This document shows, one piece after another, positions 6,979 through 10,200 of a stretch of DNA of 10,200 bases (positions within the stretch are counted from its first letter, which is position 1; every line of letters begins with the position of its first letter). Under the pieces are notes generated by a model that did no database searches, was not told the origin of the DNA, and saw nothing but the letters and a program-made list of their open reading frames with translations. The stretch covers positions 1 to 10,200 of the forward strand of contig DAOUHB010000115.1 in NCBI GenBank assembly GCA_034428935.1. Direction: 5' to 3'. This DNA comes from JAAYZQ01 sp034428935 (GTDB taxonomy: Bacteria; Chloroflexota; Anaerolineae; JAAYZQ01). Both the position numbers and the translations under genes were made by a program.

Positions 6979-7304
6979 AGTTGATTATGAGCATCGTCCA
7001 CAGCGACGACGCGGGGCGGCTGGTGGATGCTCTGACCGGGGCTGGGTACCGGGCAACCACCATCAGCACCACGGGCGGTTTCCTGCGGCAAGGCAATGCC
7101 ACGATCTTTGTCGGCACCGACGATGCCCAGGTCCCCCACGTGCTGCGCCTGATCAAGGAGAACTGCAAGACCCGGACGCAGTTCGTCAATCCACTGCCGC
7201 CGGTGATGGAGCCCGGCGAGATGTACATGCCGACGCCCGTGGACGTGCAGGTGGGCGGGGCGACGGTTTTTGTGCTGGACGTGGTCCAGTTCGAGCACTT
7301 CTAG
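6975..7304 (+). CDS. darA: PII-like cyclic-di-AMP receptor (DarA/PstA family, DUF970), 109 aa
   Basis: This small cytosolic signal-binding protein has a PII-like fold; homologues form trimers that bind cyclic di-AMP. Visible family features are the start MKLIMSIVHSDDAGRLVDAL, the glycine-rich STTGGFLRQGNATIFVG (about 31-47), the helix VPHVLRLIKENCKTR (53-67) and a C-terminal beta strand VGGATVFVLDVVQFEHF. Length matches the family. It begins inside the tmk stop (ATGA), as in the tmk-yaaQ pair of Bacillus. The output of the family is poorly known; c-di-AMP binding is established for the Firmicutes members and inferred here. It ends with TAG 3 nt before the convergent stop of the zinc-ribbon gene, with no room for a separate terminator. 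Confidence 0.92.
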   Translation: MKLIMSIVHSDDAGRLVDALTGAGYRATTISTTGGFLRQGNATIFVGTDDAQVPHVLRLIKENCKTRTQFVNPLPPVMEPGEMYMPTPVDVQVGGATVFVLDVVQFEHF

Positions 7305-7307
7305 AGG

Positions 7308-7721
7308 TCAGTCCAGATCGTCCATGCCGCCCATACCCATGCCGCCACCCGCGTCCATGTCGTCCGCCAGGCCGGGCATGGCCTCTTCGATGTCTTCCGG
7401 AGACTGGCCGGATTCCAGGCGGTCCATGACCTCGCCGAACTCGGGGGGCATCTCTTCGCCCGCCTCGTCGCTCATCTTGCGCATCCAGCGGGCGAGGCTC
7501 TTGGGATCGTTTTCGTCCAGGTCGCCGAGCGTGGACGGATCCGCCAGGTCGTCGAGACGGCTCTCCTCGGAGCGCACCACGGCCACGCGTGAGATCAGGC
7601 GAGCCAGGCGCGTGCCCCCGCAGCGGGGGCAGGTGGGCTGCCCCTCGCTGGCGGCGAAGGACCTGTAAAAGAGGCTGACGCGCCGCCGGCAATCATGGCA
7701 GCGATATTCGTAGATTGGCAT
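7308..7721 (-). CDS. FmdB-family zinc-ribbon protein with acidic C-terminal tail, 137 aa
   Basis: The N-terminus MPIYEYRCHDC with C8/C11 and the second pair C31/C34 (TCPRCGG) form the FmdB-type zinc ribbon. Residues ~45-110 are charged and helical (RLDDLADPSTLGDL, DPKSLARWMRKMSDEAGEEM). The tail turns into a Gly/Met/Asp-rich stretch ending GMGGMDDLD. FmdB-like proteins are often only 60-110 residues, so the tail is an extension. The start is the ATG at 7719-7721, with GAGGGTG about 8 nt upstream. It ends in TGA, one more example that UGA is a real stop in this genome. The function of the family is not established (proposed regulator or nucleic-acid/metal binder). It is transcribed divergently from gmk and convergently with darA. 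Confidence 0.85.
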   Translation of the reverse strand: MPIYEYRCHDCRRRVSLFYRSFAASEGQPTCPRCGGTRLARLISRVAVVRSEESRLDDLADPSTLGDLDENDPKSLARWMRKMSDEAGEEMPPEFGEVMDRLESGQSPEDIEEAMPGLADDMDAGGGMGMGGMDDLD

Positions 7722-7747
7722 AGTTCTTACACCCTCGATATGGCGGC

Positions 7748-7770
7748 AATCCCGCAACTCTGCCGGGATT
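7748..7770. promoter_or_regulatory. Inverted repeat overlapping the divergent -10 region (possible operator)
   Basis: AATCCCG (7748-7754), 9-nt spacer, CGGGATT (7764-7770): perfect 7-bp arms. The right arm runs into the shared ATTATAAT. Its centre would lie at the transcription start of the zinc-ribbon gene, a place where a dimeric repressor could act. No regulator is assigned. Confidence 0.4.
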
Positions 7771-7796
7771 ATAATGCAAACGAGATTTGGTGCCAA
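7768..7796 (-). promoter_or_regulatory. Candidate sigma70 promoter of the zinc-ribbon gene
   Basis: On the minus strand TTGGCA (complement 7791-7796), a 17-nt spacer and TATAAT (complement 7768-7773). The start would fall near 7761, giving a leader of about 40 nt. The same palindromic ATTATAAT (7768-7775) also supplies a TATAAT to the plus strand (7770-7775) for gmk, where no good -35 box is seen. Confidence 0.62.
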
Positions 7797-7822
7797 CTTT
7801 GAAAACAGTAAAGGCGGAATCC

Positions 7823-8455
7823 ATGGAAACAAGCTCTTCAAACACGAGCCCGTACGAGCGCGAGACCGAGCCTCTCCTCCTGATCATCTCCGGACCCTCG
7901 GGCGTGGGCAAGGACGCCCTGGTGAAGCGGATGAAAGAGACGGGCTACCCCTTCTCCTTTGTCATCACGGCCACCGACCGGCCGCCGCGGCCCGGCGAAG
8001 TGGACGGCCGGGATTATTGCTTTTACTCCACGGTCGAGTTCGAGCGGATGATCGCCGAGGGCGAGATGTTGGAGCATTCGGTTGTCTACGGACAGCACAA
8101 GGGCATCCCCCGCGCCCACGTGTGCCGGGCCCTGGAGGCGGGATTGGACGTCATCATGCGCCTGGACGTGCAAGGCGCCCGGAAGGTCAAGGGGATCTTG
8201 CCCGTGGCCATCACCGTCTTTCTCCTGCCCGAGTCGGAAGAGGAGCTGCAGTCGCGCTTGCTGGACCGGCGGAGCGAATCGGAGGAAGCGCTGCAGCGGC
8301 GTCGGGAAACGCTGCAGGAGGAGCTGGCGTGCATCCCGGAGTTTGACTACGTGGTCATGAACCGTGACAACCTCCTGGACGAGGCCGTGGAGGACGTGAA
8401 GGCGATCCTGCGCGCCGAGCATTGCCGGACAGAGCCCCGGAAGGTATGCCTGTGA
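7823..8455 (+). CDS. gmk: Guanylate kinase, 210 aa, with Asp-type P-loop
   Basis: Gmk converts GMP to GDP with ATP. From the ATG at 7823 the P-loop is GPSGVGKDA (24-32), followed by the GMP-binding region TATDRPPRPGEVDGRDYCFYS broken over about 48-69, EMLEHSVVYGQHKGIP, and DVIMRLDVQGARKV, all in the guanylate kinase order. Two departures from the E. coli type are GKD instead of GK[ST] in the Walker loop and GQHKGIP instead of NYYGTP. I recall GKDA forms in some other bacterial and plastid guanylate kinases, so activity is likely kept. An in-frame TTG/GTG at 7787/7790 could add 12 residues, but the ATG is preceded by AAAGGCGG and fits better. It ends in TGA (8453-8455), overlapping the GTG start of the rhomboid gene. 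Confidence 0.92.
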   Translation: METSSSNTSPYERETEPLLLIISGPSGVGKDALVKRMKETGYPFSFVITATDRPPRPGEVDGRDYCFYSTVEFERMIAEGEMLEHSVVYGQHKGIPRAHVCRALEAGLDVIMRLDVQGARKVKGILPVAITVFLLPESEEELQSRLLDRRSESEEALQRRRETLQEELACIPEFDYVVMNRDNLLDEAVEDVKAILRAEHCRTEPRKVCL

Positions 8456-9564
8456 GCCAACCCGCAGACTGGCAGCCGCGCCCCGTCGTCTCGTACGCCC
8501 TGCCCTTCCATCGCCCGGTGGTGACCTGGATCCTGCTGGCGGCCATCGTCGTGGTCTTTGGCCTGGAGACCGTGGCCGGGGGCTCGACGGAAACCGAGGT
8601 CCTGGTTCGCCTGGGAGCCAAGGTCACGCCCCTCATCGTCGCCGGCGAGTATTGGCGGCTCCTGACCGCCATGTTCCTGCACATCGGCGTCTTTCACCTG
8701 CTGTTCAACGGCTATGCCCTGGTGGCCATCGGCACAGAGCTGGAGCGCATCTTTGGCCCGGTGCGCTTTGCCATCATCTATTTTCTGGCCGGGCTCCTGG
8801 GCAGCCTGGCGAGCTATGCCTTCAGCTACACGCTGTCGGCCGGCGCCTCGGGGGCCATCTTTGGCGTCATCGGCGCGCTGGCGGCGTTCTTTATCCTGCA
8901 CCGGGAGCGGCTGGGGGCCTGGGGACGCGCTCGCCTGGGTAACATTGCCTTCCTCATCGGCATCAACCTCTTCCTGGGATTTACCCGGCCGGGCATCGAC
9001 AACCTGGGCCACATCGGCGGGCTCATCGGCGGCCTGGGGTTGGGCTGGGCGCTGGCGCCCCGCTACCGCCTGGACCCGATGCGGGGGGCGGCCGTGGACG
9101 AGAATGGCCCCGCCCGCTACCTGCCCGCCGTGTTGGCGGCCGTCCTTCTCCTGGCCGGGGGCACGGTCCTGGCCACGCTTTCGCACCGAGACGACCCGCG
9201 GCTGTACCTCTCGCGCGGGCGAGAGGCCATCCAGCGAGAAGCCTGGGACGAGGCCGCCGCCGAGCTGGAGCAGGCCATCGCCCAGGACCCTTCCATCGCC
9301 GACGTGTCGACCTACTTTTTCCTGGGCCTGGCCTACAACCAGATGGATCAGCCGGAGCAGGCCGCGGAGGCCTACGAGGCCGGGCTCGCCCTTGACCCCC
9401 GGGACGAGCCGAGCCACTGGAACCTGGCCCTGACCTACTACCAGTTGGAGCGTCACGCCGAGGCGCTGGAGCACTTTCGCGCCTACCTGGAGCTGAATCC
9501 CGGGGACGCGGAGCGCGTCCAGCCCTACATCGACGCCCTGGAGCGGCGCCTGCCAGACGGGTAG
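8452..9564 (+). CDS. Rhomboid-family intramembrane serine protease fused to C-terminal TPR repeats, 370 aa
   Basis: This polytopic membrane protease cleaves substrates within or near the membrane. Counted from the GTG at 8452, the loop/TM2 signature is H77-x4-H82-x3-N86 (HIGVFHLLFN), the catalytic serine is S133 in GASGAIFG and the catalytic histidine is H187 in NLGHIGGLIGG, so the Ser-His dyad is intact. About six core helices are followed by an extra helix (about 222-242, LPAVLAAVLLLAGG). Three TPR units then start near residues 251, 288 and 322, ending in DP, DP and NP. This resembles the GluP/YqgP layout of Bacillus; with seven helices the TPR part would lie across the membrane from the N-terminus (inference). 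The GTG is chosen because GGAAGG (8439-8444) lies 7 nt upstream and GTGA overlaps the gmk stop. ATG 8446 is too close to that site. Confidence 0.92.
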   Translation: MSQPADWQPRPVVSYALPFHRPVVTWILLAAIVVVFGLETVAGGSTETEVLVRLGAKVTPLIVAGEYWRLLTAMFLHIGVFHLLFNGYALVAIGTELERIFGPVRFAIIYFLAGLLGSLASYAFSYTLSAGASGAIFGVIGALAAFFILHRERLGAWGRARLGNIAFLIGINLFLGFTRPGIDNLGHIGGLIGGLGLGWALAPRYRLDPMRGAAVDENGPARYLPAVLAAVLLLAGGTVLATLSHRDDPRLYLSRGREAIQREAWDEAAAELEQAIAQDPSIADVSTYFFLGLAYNQMDQPEQAAEAYEAGLALDPRDEPSHWNLALTYYQLERHAEALEHFRAYLELNPGDAERVQPYIDALERRLPDG

Positions 9565-9603
9565 GGGCGCAACAGCCGGCAAGAGCCCTCGCGTCCATTA
9601 TTT

Positions 9604-9632
9604 TTGACAGGGCCAACGGCGTGTGCTATACT
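9604..9632 (+). promoter_or_regulatory. Near-consensus sigma70 promoter of the peroxiredoxin gene
   Basis: A perfect -35 TTGACA (9604-9609), a 17-nt spacer and TATACT (9627-9632). Transcription would start near 9639, giving a leader of about 55 nt to the GTG at 9695. It is the strongest promoter visible in the window and makes the gene an independent, probably highly expressed unit. The leader contains imperfect inverted repeats (GCCAGC 9639-9644 with GCTGGC 9667-9672) of unknown meaning. Confidence 0.82.
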
Positions 9633-9681
9633 TTTCATGCCAGCAGGTTATGGCAGGAGTCTGGCCGCTGGCAACATCACC

Positions 9682-9687
9682 AGGAGG
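9682..9687 (+). promoter_or_regulatory. First Shine-Dalgarno site (for GTG 9695)
   Basis: AGGAGG with 7 nt to the GTG at 9695, good spacing. It decides for a start giving a 35-residue extension before the canonical peroxiredoxin N-terminus. Confidence 0.65.
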
Positions 9688-9694
9688 TGCCTGA

Positions 9695-10200
9695 GTGAGC
9701 GAAGAAGTCGTATCTTGTGTTCAATCGGCACGGGGGCCACTGACGTCTCCCGCCCCGGCATCTGAGGAAGGTGCCCCAGTTCAGCAACAGGAGGTCCAAA
9801 TGTCATTGGCACGTGTCGGCAAAGAAGCCCCGGATTTCGAGGCTAGCGCCTTTGTGAACGGTGGCTTCAAGAACATCAAGCTGTCAGACTACCGCGGGCA
9901 GTGGGTCGTACTGTGCTTCTACCCCGGTGATTTCACCTTTGTCTGACCGACGGAGTTGGCGGCCGTGGCCGCCAAGTATCCGGTGTTCCAGGACCTGGGC
10001 GTTCAGGTCCTTTCGATGAGCACCGACAGCCGTTTCACCCACAAGATCTGGCACGAGGAAGAGTTGTCCAAGATGGTCGAAGGCGGCATCCCCTATCCGA
10101 TGCTGTCGGACGCCGGCGGCAAGATCGGGCAGATGTACGGCGTCTATGACGAGGATAGCGGCACGGAGGTGCGCGGCCGGTTCCTCATCGACCCCGACGG
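9695..10200 (+). CDS. Selenocysteine-containing peroxiredoxin (typical 2-Cys/AhpC-type fold), 3' truncated by window edge
   Basis: This thiol/selenol peroxidase reduces H2O2 and organic hydroperoxides. From the ATG at 9800 the protein begins MSLARVGKEAPDFEA and runs through KLSDYRGQWVVLCFYPGDFTFV. TGA (9944-9946) then stands where the family has the peroxidatic Cys. The same frame continues PTELAAVAAKYPVFQDLGVQ, STDSRFTHKIWHEEELSKMV, GGIPYPMLSDAGGKIGQMYG and RGRFLIDPDG to the window end, with no further stop and no frameshift. Prx residues Pro and Thr of the PxxxT motif and the later Arg (RGRF) are kept. Read as Sec, the residue is U49 from ATG 9800 or U84 from GTG 9695. The coordinates use the GTG; its 35-residue extension is Ser/Pro/Glu-rich with one Cys. 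The resolving Cys region lies outside the window. Alternatives are a sequencing error or a recent nonsense mutation; the adjacent hairpin argues against both. Confidence 0.9.
9789..9794 (+). promoter_or_regulatory. Second Shine-Dalgarno site (for ATG 9800)
   Basis: AGGAGG 5 nt before the in-frame ATG at 9800, which begins the canonical peroxiredoxin domain (MSLARVGKEAPDF). With the first site it makes two plausible starts in one frame. Confidence 0.65.
9944..9946 (+). other. In-frame UGA read as selenocysteine at the peroxidatic position
   Basis: The codon lies in FTFV-UGA-PTEL, the active-site motif whose usual residue is Cys. Coding similarity is equally strong on both sides in one frame. 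UGA is a true stop for xseA, rpiA, tmk, the zinc-ribbon gene and gmk here, so general code reassignment is excluded and site-specific recoding is needed. Confidence 0.88.
9951..9982 (+). promoter_or_regulatory. Candidate bacterial SECIS hairpin
   Basis: Beginning 4 nt after the UGA, CGGA (9951-9954) pairs with TCCG (9979-9982). After a small internal loop (G9955 against GTA 9976-9978), TTGGCGGC (9956-9963) pairs perfectly with GCCGCCAA (9968-9975), closing a CGUG tetraloop (9964-9967). The apical loop is about 18-21 nt from the UGA and has a G in its second position. As I recall, bacterial SECIS models ask for a loop roughly 16-37 nt downstream with a G among its first two bases. It lies within the coding frame, as in other bacteria, where SelB would bind it. 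Confidence 0.82.

Noticed and set aside
9565..9605. Rho-independent terminator after the rhomboid gene (GGGGC...GCCCT followed by T-run)
   Set aside because: The arms are only about 4-5 bp with a long loop, and the T-run is part of the -35 region of the next promoter.
9695..9946. An 83-residue short protein ending at TGA 9944-9946
   Set aside because: It stops in the middle of the peroxiredoxin active-site motif and the same frame continues with full family similarity, so it is the first part of a recoded gene.
9944..9946. UGA as sense codon through general genetic code change, or peroxiredoxin pseudogene
   Set aside because: UGA ends xseA, rpiA, tmk, the zinc-ribbon gene and gmk in this window, which excludes reassignment. 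Only one lesion, at precisely the catalytic Cys codon, with a SECIS-like stem next to it, is unlike random decay. Sequencing error remains formally possible.

Overview
The window is a GC-rich bacterial chromosome segment of mostly housekeeping genes. The gene families suggest Chloroflexota (Anaerolineae/Caldilineae-like): a C-terminal beta-sandwich module of the type seen at the end of large membrane glycosyltransferase-like proteins there, a guanylate kinase with an Asp-type P-loop, and the neighbouring tmk and darA genes. This taxonomic guess is inference. Standard sigma70-like promoters (TTGACA-N17-TATACT and relatives) and Shine-Dalgarno sites are easy to see. UGA is a normal stop codon here: xseA, rpiA, tmk, fmdB-like and gmk all end in TGA.

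Layout. Positions 1-608 hold the 3' end of a surface/membrane-type protein of unknown function, followed after 19 nt by a class V aminotransferase (cysteine desulfurase / selenocysteine lyase family, 628-2091). On the minus strand, reading leftward from about 6000, lie a lipoprotein c-type cytochrome, class II fructose-bisphosphate aldolase, ribose-5-phosphate isomerase A, and the two exonuclease VII subunits. The rpiA/xseA and xseA/xseB pairs overlap. A strong hairpin and direct repeats sit between fba and rpiA. A 409-bp intergenic region (5904-6312) carries divergent promoters and two roughly 92-bp tandem repeat units, each with two hairpins. On the plus strand follow tmk and darA (ATGA overlap; dTMP kinase and a cyclic-di-AMP PII-like receptor). 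They converge on a minus-strand FmdB-type zinc-ribbon protein, which is divergent from the gmk-rhomboid/TPR pair.

The main find is at the right edge. A 2-Cys-type peroxiredoxin (AhpC/Prx family) starts near 9695 or 9800 and runs off the window. Its reading frame is interrupted by one TGA at 9944-9946, exactly where the family has the peroxidatic cysteine (FTFV-[C]-PTEL), and the frame continues intact with strong Prx similarity to 10200. Four nucleotides after the TGA begins a strong hairpin (9951-9982) with a small apical loop about 18-20 nt from the TGA, as expected of a bacterial SECIS element. The best reading is a selenocysteine-containing peroxiredoxin, which an ordinary gene caller would report as an 83-residue truncated protein. 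A near-consensus promoter and two in-frame starts, each with its own AGGAGG, precede it. The selenocysteine machinery is not in the window.
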